Below, one piece after another: positions 1 through 11,215 of a stretch of DNA of 64,000 nt (its first letter is position 1; the number at the start of each line of letters is the position of its first letter). Below the pieces are notes generated by a model. The model was given only the letters and a program-made list of their open reading frames with translations, searched no databases and had not been told where the DNA came from. The stretch is from contig JAJEKV010000047.1 in the NCBI GenBank assembly GCA_021234155.1, positions 3,857,323 through 3,921,322 on the forward strand, in the 5' to 3' direction. Both the position numbers and the translations under genes were made by a program. Source of the stretch: Isoetes taiwanensis. Its lineage: Eukaryota > Streptophyta > Lycopodiopsida > Isoetales > Isoetaceae.

Positions 1-330
1 TGGAGGATTGATAGGGCCAACATAGTCCAATCCCCAAACTTGAAATGGACCAGGGGAGACAATTCCTGTAAGAGGAGCAGGATGCAAGATTCTTTTGCTA
101 AAGATCTGGCATTGATGACAAGTCTTTATAACGTCATAACAATCTTTAAATAAATGAGGCCAAAAGTAACCAGACCTCAATATTTTCTTGGCAGTTGTGT
201 CTGCTGCAAAATGACCACCACAAACACCTTTGTGATTTTCAGCAAGTACCAGGGCAGCTTCATCTTCATCAACACATCTTAAGAGTACACCATCCCTGTT
301 TACCTTGCACAAAATGTCACCAACCAAGGA
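1..330 (-). pseudogene. Integrase N-terminal part (zinc-binding H2C2 and start of catalytic core)
   Basis: The minus-strand frame is open across the segment. It carries an HHCC zinc-binding module (ENHKGVCGGH, then TCHQCQ about 30 residues later), then the linker KRILHPAPLTGIVSPGPFQ and the start of the catalytic core (WGLDYVGPINPP), whose first Asp is in LDYVG. In Ty3/gypsy integrases this module precedes a DDE core that joins element DNA to the chromosome. The remainder lies outside the window. It follows the RNase H segment with a frame change near 317, where the upstream frame stops. Confidence 0.8.
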
Positions 331-429
331 GTAACTGCTCATTTACAACAAGGTTAGTCATTTCTTCTTCTTGTACAACCTCCTCATGTTCAAAGTAGGT
401 AGCAGGTAAGTATAAACTCGGATTGTTCA

Positions 430-760
430 ATACATGAATGACCTTTACCTTTAAATCATAAGATTGGAGCCTACAAGCCCATCTATGAAGCTTGGGTTTT
501 TCTAATTTCTTACCATACAAAAAAGGCATGGGGTTCTGCTGCATGTAGATAGTGGCTTGGGATTTTTGTAGAAGATGTCCCTGTCTCTCTATCAAAAAGA
601 TGAGAGCAGCAGCACTCCTTTCTACCTTAGCATACTTCTCTTCAGTTTGAGACCATTGTTTGCTTGCAAAAGCAATGGGGTGCCTATCCTGCAAAATGGC
701 AACTCCAAAGAGCTTTTTAGTAATGGTTATATAAACTTTAAATGGTAATGAAAGGTCTGG
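430..760 (-). pseudogene. RT-adjacent (gypsy-type) RNase H with all catalytic acids lost
   Basis: The segment aligns with the RNase H that normally follows gypsy reverse transcriptase: HPIAFASKQWSQTEEKYAKVE, then a PKLHRWACRLQSYD block. The catalytic positions are abnormal. The first Asp (usually TDAS) reads ITITKK, the Glu position (KELLA) reads RSAAA, and the second Asp (TDHK) reads YMQQN. The surrounding scaffold is conserved, so this is not random decay of the whole domain. I infer a non-catalytic tether or connection domain, with cleavage supplied by the separate RNase H at 1950-2336. A few substitutions could still be neutral decay in this copy. Confidence 0.7.
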
Positions 761-1041
761 AGTTTTTAAAAGTGTAGAATGGCAAATAGCCTCTATGATC
801 TACAAAAAAGCCTTTTCACACTCATCAGTCCAAACAACAGGCCTATATTTACTTTTTAACTTGGCCTATTCTAGTCAATTTAGAGATGGGACTAATAAGG
901 TGAGAGAAATTAGGCACTTACACCCTTAAGAAAGAAGTCATTCCCATAAATCCCTTGACCTCTTTAATTGTCCTGGGTGTTTGAAGCTTTTTTAGAGCTA
1001 TGATCTTCTCTTCAGCTACTTGAAGGCCTTGAGCAGAAACC

Positions 1042-1950
1042 TCATGACCTAAAAGCTGGCACTTTGGATGCCAAAAAGATGCACTTCTTTGGATTTAGAT
1101 TAACTCCAGTCTGTCTGCACAATGTAAATATCCTTAGCTCTGAAATATGAACATTTGTATCAGTACCTAGGCATAAATCATCAAGATAGACCCTGAATTG
1201 CTTAGGAGTCATGCTTGCAAAGACAGTATCCATAGCTCTCTGAAATGTAGCAGGGGCATTCATTAATCCAAAAGGCATCCTTTTCATTGCATAAGTTCCC
1301 CATGGAGTAATGAAGGATGTCTTTGGCTGATCCTCCTTTTTGATGCTAATCTGATTAAAACCAGAGAAACCATCCAAAAATGAGTACATAGACTTGCCGA
1401 CCAATTGCATAAAGAATTTCTTCCAAAAAAGGCAAAGGGTAACAATCTTTAATAGTAGCTTTATTTAGATCTCTATAATCCACACATATTCTTAGAGAAC
1501 CATTCTTTTTTAGAACTGGAACAATACAAGAAACCCAAGAAGGGTTCACAATGTCAACTATCAAACCTGACTCCTGCATTTTGAATAATTCCCGCTTGAT
1601 AAGATCTAAAAGTGAGGAATTAATCCTTCTCAATCTCTGCATAACAGGTTTAGTATCTTCACGAACTTTTATCTCAAACTCACAAATGCTTCTATCAACC
1701 CCTTTTAACTCTGAATATTCCCATGCAAAAACATCCACCCAATCTTCAAAGTACTTAACCATTTTACCTTTGCATTCCTCTTCATATAGATCTCCCATTT
1801 GCAAAGTTCTGGACATACCTCCCTTATGCACTTCAAGCTCTTTGTGTGATTCCTCTTGTGCTAGGTTGATGGTCAAGATAGAGTGAAATTGAGAGAGCTC
1901 ATCTTCATCTAGAACATCTTCCTTGATAGCTCCCTCAGATAGATACTCTA
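1042..1950 (-). pseudogene. Ty3/gypsy reverse transcriptase (frame-broken)
   Basis: Reverse transcriptase copies the element RNA into DNA. The first part contains the SGLIVDIVNPSW and SLRICVDYRDLNKATIKD blocks with the CYPLPFLEEI segment. The second part, in another frame, starts near 1410 with YSFLDGFSGFNQI (first catalytic Asp), then TSFITPWGTYAMKRMPFGL and NAPATFQRAMD, and then the catalytic VYLDD box at about 1166-1183. One frame change lies near 1360-1410 and another after LCLGTDTNVHISEL. All main RT motifs are present, so the parent was a functional enzyme. It lies between two RNase H domains. Confidence 0.88.
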
Positions 1951-2336
1951 AGAGTGTCTTCCTGCGCAAAGAATCAGCCTCAAAGTTTTTGGACCTTGGA
2001 ATATGATAAATCTCCCAATGATCAAAAAAAGTTAGCAATTCTCGAGCTTGTGTTCAGATCCTCCATATCTTGATGCTTTGTTTGGTATTCTCCCAAAATC
2101 TGTTTGCAAACGAGTTGTGAGTCTCCATAGATAACAATATAGGAAATATTCATGAACCTTGCTTCCTGTAGGCCTGCAATGAGGACCCTATACTCTGCTG
2201 CATTAGAAGAAATATTAGGATGAATTCTCCCTATCTTAGTCATCAGCTTAAGATCTGCATCCTTCAGAATAGCAGCAGAAGAAGCAATCCCTAATTTTTT
2301 AGACATACCTCCATCAAACCAAAGGTAGGCCTTGTT
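1950..2336 (-). pseudogene. Extra RNase H domain located between protease and RT
   Basis: The domain begins AYLWFDGGMS (first catalytic Asp), continues to SSNAAEYRVLIAGLQEA (Glu), then YIVIYGDSQLVCKQILG (second Asp) and, after a frame change near 2030, IYHIPRSKNFEADSLRRK (the final acid-bearing helix). The D-E-D-D set is complete. The AAEY, GDSQLV and EADSL signatures resemble the plant/archaeal-type RNase H reported as an additional domain in some plant gypsy elements. In ordinary gypsy elements there is no RNase H upstream of RT. It is linked to the protease in one long frame (3710-2022), so the position is not an assembly join at this point. Confidence 0.8.
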
Positions 2337-3710
2337 TTCTTTTGGATCAGAGAACTCTACATGAACAAAGTTGATAACTTCTTCACTCATATCAACATCT
2401 AGACCTAAACTGTAAACTCCTAGCTCCTCTTCCTGCAATATATCCACATCTATGAACCTAATATTAGCAAAGGGGTCAGTTTTGTTTACCAATTTAATGG
2501 AAGTTGCTCCATTTGAAATAGTGCAAATGCCTTCAGACCATATAGGCCTAGCATCTACTGTTTTCATCCACCTTCTTCCCAATAATAAATCATAGATGTT
2601 AGCATGGTTAACATTCTCAAAATCAACAACCACAAATGTAGCTAAAACAATGATTCCTCCTGTATTAACAGACACATTCCTCACCACTCCTTTTGGTACT
2701 ACCTTAGCATTGGAAAAGGATTTTAGAACAATAGAAGTATTGTCTTCTACCTTGAGATTCAGTGTTTTCATAACATGATAAGGCATGACATTTAGAGAAG
2801 AACCTCCATCCAGCAAGACCTTATCTAAATGGGAAGTACCTATAGTAGCACTACAAGTAAAAGCACCTGGATCTTCAGTGTGCTCAGGTAAGGCTACAGA
2901 AATGTTGTTGCAAGTCTCTGCAGCAATTTCTTCAACATTTTGGGTATTCTTGATAAACTTTTCCCTGTATGATGGTGCAATCCTCAATAGAGTTAGTAAG
3001 TCTACAGTAACCTTGGAGTTTTTCATAAGCAATTCAAATTCATCAAGCTCAGAATCTTTATGTTTATACCTTTGAGCAGGGGGAGGAGCTATATTCTGGG
3101 GATTTGGCTGAAATGTTACCTTAGGAGCTGTAATTGGTGGAACAGAACTTGCAGAGGTACCTGAATGGAGCCTAGCACGTGTTTGCACAACCATAACATC
3201 TTGTTCTTCTTGCTCTTCTGCACAGGTCTCAATAAAACTAACATTTGACACCTGTTTACCTTTTTCTTGCTTTGCAAGGTAATTCTTGACACTGCAGAAC
3301 TTCTCCTCATGGCCTATCTCTTTACAAAAAGAACAAACAGGACATTCTCTACCAAAATGGCCCCTTTTGTGGCATTTAGGACAAGATCTTGCAAAGCAAT
3401 TTTCAGCCCTATGATAGGGCTTACCACAGTTTGTGCATTCAGGTATGGTAGAGCTAGAAGAAAGAGCATTGTTACTATTTTTTAACTCCATGAGTTGTTT
3501 GGTAACTTCTAGAAGAGCTTCAGATACCTTACTTATCTCAGATTTCATTTCTGAAACCTCAGGGTCTAACTCTTCAGCTTTTGGCTTCTTCTTTTCCTTT
3601 TCCGAATCGCATACACGGGGACAAAGATTAGCATAATGTAACTCCCTGCTCAAGATCATGATGAGGAGGGTAGAATGGATCTCGACTTCTTCATCGTGCA
3701 AATAGCTCAA
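2337..3710 (-). pseudogene. Nucleocapsid zinc knuckles plus aspartic protease region
   Basis: This is one open frame of about 560 codons that also includes the start of the extra RNase H. Near its N-terminus an acidic helical stretch is followed by three CCHC-like knuckles (CTNCGKPYHRAENC, CPKCHKRGHFGREC, CSFCKEIGHEEKFC), which bind element RNA in the nucleocapsid. A linker rich in Pro and Thr leads to a retropepsin-like core with LLDGGSSLNVMP (about 2780-2818), where the usual D-T/S-G appears as D-G-G, followed by the LLLGRRWM block typical of gypsy proteases. The D-G-G form is known from plant Tat/Athila-type elements. Upstream, a short frame change separates it from gag. Confidence 0.82.
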
Positions 3711-3725
3711 AGATTTCTACTAAAT

Positions 3726-4381
3726 CTACAAATTTACAAATGTCTTATGGATAGAATCTAGCTCACCAAACTTTTGAAGTTTTAATAACTTCCTATAGAT
3801 CTTAGGCCTGGACATCAAACCTCTGATAAAGGAAGCAACCAGATGCAAAGTTGGGTGGGAAACATGGTTCCTATTACACACCAGCAGATAAGAGTTAAAT
3901 CTTTCCACATACTGTTTCACACTTTCACCAGATTTAATAGAAAAGGAATTGAGCTCAAAAACAAGATCCTGGGGTGAAGTAGTCTTACCAAACCTTGACA
4001 GAAATCTTTGTTCCAATTCATCCCACTTAGTACCTATTGACAGTTCAAAATCCAACCAGGACCTGGCCTCATCACCTTTCATGCATTTGGCAAACTCAGC
4101 AAACCTGGTACCTTTCTTCTTTCCATGCTCCTCATAATATTCTTCAAAAGTCTTCAAGAAATGGTTAGCATTCATGGAAGAATCATAACAAGGGGAAGAA
4201 ACAGGTACAGTAAGCTCAAAATGATAAGGAGCTTGTGGAGGAAAAGGCAAAGTAGAAACATTTGTAACATTTGTTGTGGAACTGGTAGCCACTTTCATGC
4301 TTACCCCTACTAAATCTGGTTGACCTGTTACCTCAGATGGTCCAGCAGGCTCAGCAGCTCAGCAGGCTTTCTTGGTGCCAT
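3726..4381 (-). pseudogene. Gag capsid (Retrotrans_gag-like)
   Basis: The capsid domain has the conserved core ARSWLDFELSIGTKWDELEQ, RFLSRFGKTTSPQDLVFEL and GESVKQYVERFNSYL, followed by TLHLVASFIRGLMSRP. It assembles the virus-like particle in the cytoplasm. The most likely start is the ATG at 4381 (MAPRKPAE), because the homologous gag at the right end also starts MAPRR. One or two bases are out of frame about 10 codons after it, near 4340. The frame then runs to a stop at 3726. Identity with the plus-strand gag is obvious across the whole capsid core. Confidence 0.85.
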
Positions 4382-5678
4382 GGAGTTCAACTTCCAGGTG
4401 AATATCTCGGAAATGTTAGCGTAAAACCTGGAACTTTTAGTCTAACCTCAAAGGAAGTTTAAACAAAGTGGTTAGAACCTCCAGATCACTTAGGGTGATC
4501 AATCCTTGTCATGTGAAACAAGAAAAGTCATTTTGAAGTGCTGGTTTTTTCAAAATCACCAGAGTCCCTGAAACTGAAAAAACTGTCAGAGCAAAATCTG
4601 GCCTTGCAGACACACCTTGTGAGATTTTTGAGATCTGATTGGTGGTAAAGATGATCAACAAGCAGAGGAAACTTGTGGTGAAAATTTGATTTGATTTGAA
4701 TAAAGGAAGGTCAAGCAAATCTAGGTCAAAGTCGGGTCAAAAAGTTGGCCAGTGCCAAAACAGAGAGCCAAAATTTGCAGATGGAGTCTGATAGGGAATT
4801 TTGGGTTGGGATCTGTGCAAGCAACTTCAGAATAGCCTCTAGATCACGTGCATAAGGTTTAACTAGTAAAAAGATGTTTTAATTTTTCTGTAAGTAACCA
4901 AAGCTTCAAGAAAAAGACAAACTCTGTGACAGTTATGAAGAAAAATCGTTTTATATGTTTTCTCTGGATGTATAGGCTTCTAGGATTTTTATGAGGATGA
5001 AATGCAACTACCTGAAGGGGATATAACTTGGAGTAAATATTTTGGCTTTGTATTTAGTTTTTAGCTTTAACAAACAATGCAAGGTTATAAAGGATGAATG
5101 AATAATGATGACAATAATTTTCCAGGCAAAGACTATGTATTATAGCAAGATGATACCGAAAAATCTAATAGTATCAAAAGGTATTACCAAAATAATGTTG
5201 CTAGAGAGCAAATTCCAGGCTGTCTGAGCCTCTAGAAAGCCTCAAACTACCAATGAAGCAAAATGAAGTGATTGTTAGAGTTGCAGTTGAAGTGTTTTGA
5301 TGTCGAACAAGTCACGCCATGTCAGATCTTCAATTTTGAACAGAATAGAGCAAAATTTGAGCAGAGCAAGATAATATCGAAGTATCAAATGCGCCAGGAT
5401 CACAGAGGTTTATCTCTGAGGGGACGTGTTGATTTAATCTGTATTGCTGGCTTAAGAACTGTCCTTCCCAAAAGCTAGCTCGACCGAGTGATTTAAGGCC
5501 AAATTAGAGCAATTCTTCCCGGATCAAGTGCCACAGAGGATCCCCAAGGTCTCGGAAAAGGTTCAGGAGGTAATTTCGGGTGAAAATTGGTGGGCTTCAA
5601 TCAGATTTAGGCACGAATTAGCCGGATTTAGCAGTTTCCCCCATTTTTTAGGGTTCGTCGAAAAAATTCTTGACTGCT
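4382..5678 (-). other. Untranslated leader / LTR sequence of the left gypsy element
   Basis: The stretch between the TATA-linked block (5679-5693) and the gag start has no supportable ORF on either strand. It should contain R, U5, primer-binding site and leader. I could not find a convincing primer-binding site or the LTR 3' end, because only one LTR of this element lies in the window. Confidence 0.5.
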
Positions 5679-5727
5679 ATATATCCCACAGGCTAAAATG
5701 GTTTTGGCAGCTCCTGTATTATATAAG
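5679..5727 (-). promoter_or_regulatory. LTR core promoter (TATA box plus conserved start-site block)
   Basis: On the minus strand a TTATATAATA box at 5717-5726 precedes the block GCCTGTGGGATATAT (5679-5693) by about 24 bases. The plus-strand element at the right end has TATTTATA at 61703-61710 and the same block at 61735-61749, with the same spacing. Conservation between two otherwise diverged LTRs points to the RNA polymerase II start region. A GC-rich stretch lies immediately upstream in both. Confidence 0.6.
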
Positions 5728-5830
5728 GAACAATGCCGACGTGTTTAATAAACTTGCGTGCCACGCAGAGGGGACCCCGCCCATGTTCCGCCCCCCGCCT
5801 GGCCGCCAATGAAAATGGGAATGAAAATGG

Positions 5831-7175
5831 GGGTGATGTGGAAACGATGTAGAGATGATGTGGAAATAGATAGGGTAGATAGGCTAGAATAGGTTTTTTG
5901 TTTTTTTATGGCACGCATCCCAAGAATCCAAATTTGAAGGCCTTTACAAGGGTTTTTTCAAAATTTAAAAAAGCCAAATTAGCTCTTTTTTGCCAGGCTT
6001 TCCATCTAGAGAAATTTTAGGTTGAGCTGAAACACTTCAATTTTTGCCCTTTTGACCCATGGTCAATGAATACTGCAACTTGGGGATGGTGAAAAAATCA
6101 TGGGAAAAAAATGGGGAAAAGGTGTAAATAGGCTATAATAGGGTTTAGGAAGATGAAATGAGGGTGAAAATAGAGTTTTCTTGCCTTTTTCGGTTTTCAA
6201 GATCATTAGGGGGCAATTCTCAAATGAAGGTAGGACCAATAAAAAATGGGTAGTGGAATGATGAGAAAAGGTCTGAAAGGTGGAAAAAATGGTGAAAGAA
6301 AGGTTTTTGAAGGCTCTTGGGATATAAAAAGGTGGATATAAGATGAATGGAATGAGGAAAAAGATGGGTACCTCTCAGCACTTGATTTCATCTCACATTG
6401 TTTCTAAAGCTCAAATCATACCTCATAGTGAAAATAAGTTTGCTCAAAACCTAAGGGTCTTCCAAACTTCTATAAGGGTCTTCCAAACTTCAAGGCTAGA
6501 ATAAGAGCAAATTTCACTTCCAAGATGGCATTCTCATGTGTGTGACCTCAAAACTACTAATGCAACTCAAGTAAGCTTCATAAGGTTGAACTTTGGTAAA
6601 ATGCCTTGTGGCTCCTTGATAAACGTGCTATAGCCTTTGCCTGGTCTTCAAATCAAAGGGAAAATGTTAAACAAATGGGAATGTGTCTAGAAAGGTGCTT
6701 TACCTCAAGGAAAAGACTAGGCTATAAAATGAGATCCCCAATGCCTTCCAATCTTGGTCAAATGTCTTCCAAACTCTAATGGGATCACAATAGCCTGGAA
6801 CTTTTCCTTAGAGGAAATATAAATGAAACAAAAGGTTTGATACATAGATGCTGGTCCATGTTGCCAAAAATGGGCAACAGCATGGATAGTTATCTGCTGG
6901 CTAACTATTGTTGTTTTGCTTTTTTCTATGGTTTTTGTGGATTAATAGGTTATTATATTCAGTATCAAATGGCGGCTGCTCTCATTTTCTTTCTTGCAGA
7001 TTTCAAGGAGTATGATTCCAATATAGCTTCACAATGACTTGATTTTCAGATGGGTGTAGCTTTCTTCGTGATCTAGGTTCTTTTTTCCTCCACTTATCTT
7101 TTGTGGTTTGTATGAAGTAGGCTGTTGGTTTTGATGTTCTGTATCAGCTTTGGAAAGTGTTACTATAATTAGTAT
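5831..7175. other. AT-rich non-coding stretch, part possibly LTR U3
   Basis: No convincing coding segment is visible. Up to about 6540 the minus strand is pyrimidine-rich, like the U3-like sequence upstream of the plus-strand element at 60.9-61.4 kb. This suggests the left LTR extends that far. From 6540 to 7175 I recognise nothing. Confidence 0.4.
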
Positions 7176-7215
7176 GCATTCCTAGGATGGGTCCTAGGAC
7201 ATAACCAAGTGGCCG
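7176..7215. repeat. 40-bp direct repeat, copy 1 (with internal hairpin)
   Basis: The segment starts GCATTCCTAGGATGGG and ends CCAAGTGGCCGA. It recurs at 9109-9148 with two substitutions in the hairpin. It contains CCTAGGA-TGGG-TCCTAGG, a 7-bp stem with a 4-base loop. The repeat pair flanks 1.9 kb that includes a LINE ORF1-like fragment, but sequence outside the 40 bp is not shared. Confidence 0.75.
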
Positions 7216-7669
7216 AAGTGAAGTTGTATTCTCATTGAGCTTTGTAAAATTGTTGACTACAAAACGATTCCCCTACTCGAGGTAGAAGTTTTGAAAAACT
7301 TGAAATTTAAGTGCTTCAAAAGTAGACAATCATCGAGAACACAACGAAACTAAGGGATACACAAGAAAAGATGATTTATCTGTTGTCCATAAAAAATGAG
7401 AAAACTGGCGACTGCTTCTCATTAGGATGAAAAATCCTGCCCTTTCAAGTTTTTGAGGAAAACCCTAAGGAGAAACGATGGTCAACGCTCTCGAGGAAAG
7501 CCACTAGCAGATGTCCGCCAAGAAGTGAGCTGATATACAACCTGATGGCACTGACAACTGAGAAAACTGCAAGCAAAAGACCTACAATGGAAAGTCTGAA
7601 AAGGAGAATGAACCGTTAGAAAGTTAGAAGCTTCAGGCACAGGCACGTGCCAAAGCGCAAATATCAAGA

Positions 7670-7970
7670 ATATAATAACACTCGAAGGCTCCAGGACCAC
7701 GCCGAGGAAGAGACAACAGCCGACCAATTGGGAACCGTTCGTAGAAAAAACCCTCACAGGAAAGAACATCTGATTAGTGCTGCCATGGAGGCTACAACGC
7801 CACGCCGAGGAGAAAAATAAATACTGTCCCAGACGCTACAGTGCTGACGAGAGAGAATAAAGAAACATAATGCCTCGGAGGCTATAATGCCACGGCGAGA
7901 AAAATAAAATCATAAGCATACCTTGGGGGCTACAGTGCCACGCGAGAAAGAATGAAAGAACATATGCAAG
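7670..7970. repeat. Decayed minisatellite, about 45-50-bp unit
   Basis: Around five imperfect units carry the core GGAGGCTACAACGCCACGCCGAG followed by A-rich sequence (visible near 7685, 7783, 7832, 7873 and 7925). Units differ by several substitutions. Similar arrays occur in plant LTRs, but no LTR boundary can be placed here. Confidence 0.6.
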
Positions 7971-8412
7971 GGAAAAAAATATGGGGGATGTTGAAAGTTG
8001 TAGAGCGACCTGAGAAGAATTGAAACACAGACAGAAACTGAAGATGACCAATCAATCGATGAAAAATGGAGCAACTTCAACAAAGGAACAGAATAATGAA
8101 AACGAGATCGGATATAATCTAATATCGATGACCACCAAAGGAGAGAGGGAGAGGGAAACTGGTAGGATAGAGAAGAAGGAAAAATTTTGCTCATGTACAC
8201 CACTAGCAAAAAAATACCCCAATTCAGCAAAGAGTTTCGGATCAGCAATTGGCAGATGCTCTTGATCACCTCCAATACCAGACAAGACCCAATCTGCAGC
8301 TCTATAAAGGTATTCAGCTGAATCATGCCATTGTAGCTGAGAAAACAAAGGTTTTTTCTTCCACTGCTGTCATTGTGTCTATAGATAGAGTGGGAGTTAA
8401 AATTGAAAAATT

Positions 8413-8967
8413 ATGGGACCATTTGCTAAGACTCAACAAATCTATCATGATCAACTCAGTATACCATATATCTTGGTTGAATGTGGGAATCCCAGAACTG
8501 CAAATTTCCTTCTCAAGCTAGACATATCGACTCTTGACACTTTCCAATTATCCTTTCTCAAATGGTATCCAAATCTTCCTATTGCAGAATATGATAAATA
8601 CTACATTGCCTCAGTTTCTACGAGTGATTTAAGCCCAATTTACTGGGATGAAGAATGTTTTTCTGCAATCTTCAATTTCTTTGGAAAATATATTTGTACT
8701 GAATACTGTCCTTATAAGCCACCCAAATGCTTTGTTCAGCTAAATATCTCCAATCCTGTACCAACCTCTGTGCCAATCCTTGACTTCTTTCGCAATCAAA
8801 TTAAAGTTAGTTGGGTTGGTTTACCAGTTTGCTGTCATGATTGCAATTGTAGGCATTTCTCTGGTATTGTTTGCCAGAAAAATGCAAATACAGGTCACAT
8901 TGCAGGTAAGGACTCCATGATACATCAGTCATGGATCCTAACCTACAATATAATAATCAAGCTATAA
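8413..8967 (+). pseudogene. LINE ORF1-like (DUF4283 / CCHC) fragment
   Basis: The 184-codon frame contains a DUF4283-like core (IYWDEECFSAIFNFFGKY, then CFVQLNISNPVP) followed by IKVSWVGLPVCCHDCNCRHFSGIVC, which fits a degenerate CCHC knuckle after the GLP block. In plants this pair is typical of ORF1 of L1-type LINEs, which packages element RNA. I see no endonuclease or RT beside it, so this is an isolated remnant. The start at 8413 is simply the first ATG. Coding sequence may extend upstream in another frame. The assignment rests on pattern memory and should be checked by profile search. Confidence 0.5.
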
Positions 8968-9054
8968 AACAGAAGCAAGGACAGATTGTACTTGATGAGG
9001 GGCATCTAAATTCTACAACTCAAATCCGGGCAGAATAAATAGGAGAAGCAAGGA

Positions 9055-9148
9055 TAGGCATTCCCATCCAAGGAATGTTGGTTCTATTGCTATCACAATA
9101 GAACCGTGGCATTCCTAGGATGGATCCCAGGACATAACCAAGTGGCCG
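9055..9148. repeat. Hairpin plus second copy of the 40-bp repeat
   Basis: GGTTCTATTG and CAATAGAACC form a perfect 10-bp stem around a 6-base loop (9079-9104). The stem extends imperfectly into GGCATTCCCATCC on the left and GGATGGATCCC on the right. The 40-bp repeat also found at 7176-7215 occupies 9109-9148. This is consistent with a small foldback element or a transposon end. Confidence 0.6.
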
Positions 9149-9149
9149 A

Positions 9150-9955
9150 TAGAGGAGGAACATCCCTCAAAAGAAAGGAGAAAACTAGGTTGCTGGAATG
9201 GATCAGGTAAATGGGACACACAAAATGCTAAGCAAGACCGATGGATTAATTGGCATAATAAGAGCAAAAGGCAGAAAACTCATGCGAAACAGGAGGTGAG
9301 TTTGAACAAATGAGGGAGATAAGATAAATATGGAACATCAGAACAACAACGAATCAAGAGGCTAAGTGAACCAACAAAAAAGAGAGGACAAATACGAAAC
9401 CACATAGAGAGGAGGGAAGGAAAGAACAAACTGGATGAATGATGGCAATATTGAAGCTATCAAGAGAATGGGGATGGAGGATGAAATATAGAAAGCAATG
9501 GGGCAAAAAGGCGAATAATGAAGAGGCGGAGGTTAGATAAGCAACTGGATCAATTGAAATAGAATGGCCAAAGCGAAATGTCGAATATATGAAACAAGTG
9601 GAACCTATAAGATGAAAGATAATGTAGTAAAAACTGAGTTTGATGGAGATGATGTGAGAATTAGACAAAATGACACAAAACCAGAATCGAGAACCGCATA
9701 TGAGGCAATGTGAGGCAAAACGAATAGAGAGACCAATGATGTCCACATCCAGGGTGATGAGAACAACCACTACTATACACACGAACCATGAGCTTCATCT
9801 GACTTGTAGAAGCTCAAAAAATGCAATGGAGACAAACCAGAATCCAAGAAACCAATAAACCAATAAAATTATATAATACAAACAGAAGAAGGAAACAACG
9901 ATGAAACTAGAACTAAAGATAATAAAGTACCAAATGGGGCCAAATGCAAGGAGGT
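9150..9955. other. Purine-rich non-coding stretch outside the duplication
   Basis: The plus strand is strongly A/G-rich. The apparent minus-strand ORFs here are hydrophobic artefacts of this bias. The same composition continues into the duplicated unit up to about 11035. Confidence 0.5.
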
Positions 9956-11035
9956 ATGAAAACAAGACAACTAGAACAATAACAAAAAGTGCAACAAGAG
10001 AAAAAGAGGGGCACAAAATTACCCGTAGGTAAGCTCGTCAAGATACAAAAAAACAAATGGGAATCTAACGCATGGACAAGAAAAACAGCGAAACATGTGG
10101 AAACATAGAAGCAGGAGCAACACGAGGCACAGAGAGAACCTAAGTGAGAATCACCTAGAAATGTAAAAATCTACAGACAAAATGAAACCACGGGCTCGAA
10201 GGGACAAAGTACTCGGGAAACTAGGAATAAAGGAATGAACAAACATGGCTAACAAACAACTGATACTAATGAAGCAATGGCGCGCAGATGGATCAATATA
10301 ACAAGGAAGTTCAAAGAAAGAGGAAAAACTAGAACAAGGACACCACCGAAGTCGACCAGGTAAAAAAGGGGCTCACCAAGCGAAAGGACCAAATTGGGAC
10401 ATATATGACCCGCTACATTAACTGCACCACTGGCATTGAGCGAGAAATCGGAGAAAGGACCAACCATAGAGTATCAGAAACAGAAGAGTTCAGTGAAATG
10501 GGACGAGTCAAATAAGATGGAACAATGGAACAAACGGTAAGGAGTGTTGGAATACAGGAATGATGGACTGCATAAAACGAAGGACACAAGTGAAACAATG
10601 CAGTGAGGTATAAGAAAAGAAACATATAAGATTAATTCAAAAGATCAGAGAAAGAAAGACAAATGGAGTAGAAAAAAAGAACTAACAGAAAATAGGTGAA
10701 AGAAATAAATGGAACAATGACGACTCGAAGAAGCAACAAAAAGAGATTACCGGGACCTTATGAACAAATGTGCAAAAGAAATAAATGGGTCAAACAAAAT
10801 AAATCGAGCAATGGATCAAATAGGAAATAATGGAGCAACTAAAAATAACAGCTCTTGTGTGACGAAGGTAACAACAGAACAAATGGAACGACTCGAACTG
10901 GATGGGGAAGAGATATAGCTAAAGTGACCAAGGATACTATGAAGTCCGGGAGCAACTGGATCACTTACACCCGAAAACATTAGATGAGGAATAACATGAA
11001 GCAAGGGGACGAATGGAACTAAAAGAATAGATCAA
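9956..11035. repeat. Purine-rich block of copy 1
   Basis: Over about 1.1 kb (1.9 kb including the flank) the plus strand is A/G-rich with recurring words such as GGAACAA, CAAATGG and GAACAAATGG. The complement uses the same words (TTGTTCC, CCATTTG) as the T-rich block at 17850-20470. The two may be remnants of one repeat family in opposite orientation, but I could not align them base by base. It is repeated at 26270-27350. Confidence 0.5.
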
Positions 11036-11215
11036 TAGAAACAAGGTGCTGCGCACGGAGGGTTGTTAAATCATAGTTCAAAGTCATGTTTTGACAATCA
11101 ATTCAAATTGCTACTTCTAGGCAATAGAATGCTTGATACCATGACTTTATAGGGAATTGGCCCGAAGAAACCTTTGGTGCTCGGCATGGAAGAAGTATTG
11201 CAGAAACTCATTTGG

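Larger units (their letters stand above)
1..5830 (-). mobile_element. Ty3/gypsy LTR retrotransposon, degenerate, cut by the window edge
   Basis: Read on the minus strand, the element runs from a TATA-containing LTR/leader (about 5.7 to 4.4 kb) through gag, CCHC zinc knuckles and aspartic protease, an RNase H, reverse transcriptase, a second RNase H and the start of an integrase that continues beyond base 1. Each domain is identified by its own motifs, described in separate entries. Several frame changes break the polyprotein, so this copy is probably inactive, although part of the damage could be sequencing error. The gag is homologous to the plus-strand gag at 63061-63861, so two members of one family sit at opposite ends of the window. 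Domain content resembles plant non-chromovirus (Tat/Athila-like) elements. The outer limit of the LTR is not defined: pyrimidine-rich sequence on this strand continues to about 6540 and may be U3. Confidence 0.85.

Noticed and set aside
9354-10625. Several minus-strand hydrophobic ORFs of 60-140 codons
   Set aside because: They arise from the purine-rich plus strand. There is no domain, no start context and no conserved frame, and the frames shift between duplicate copies.
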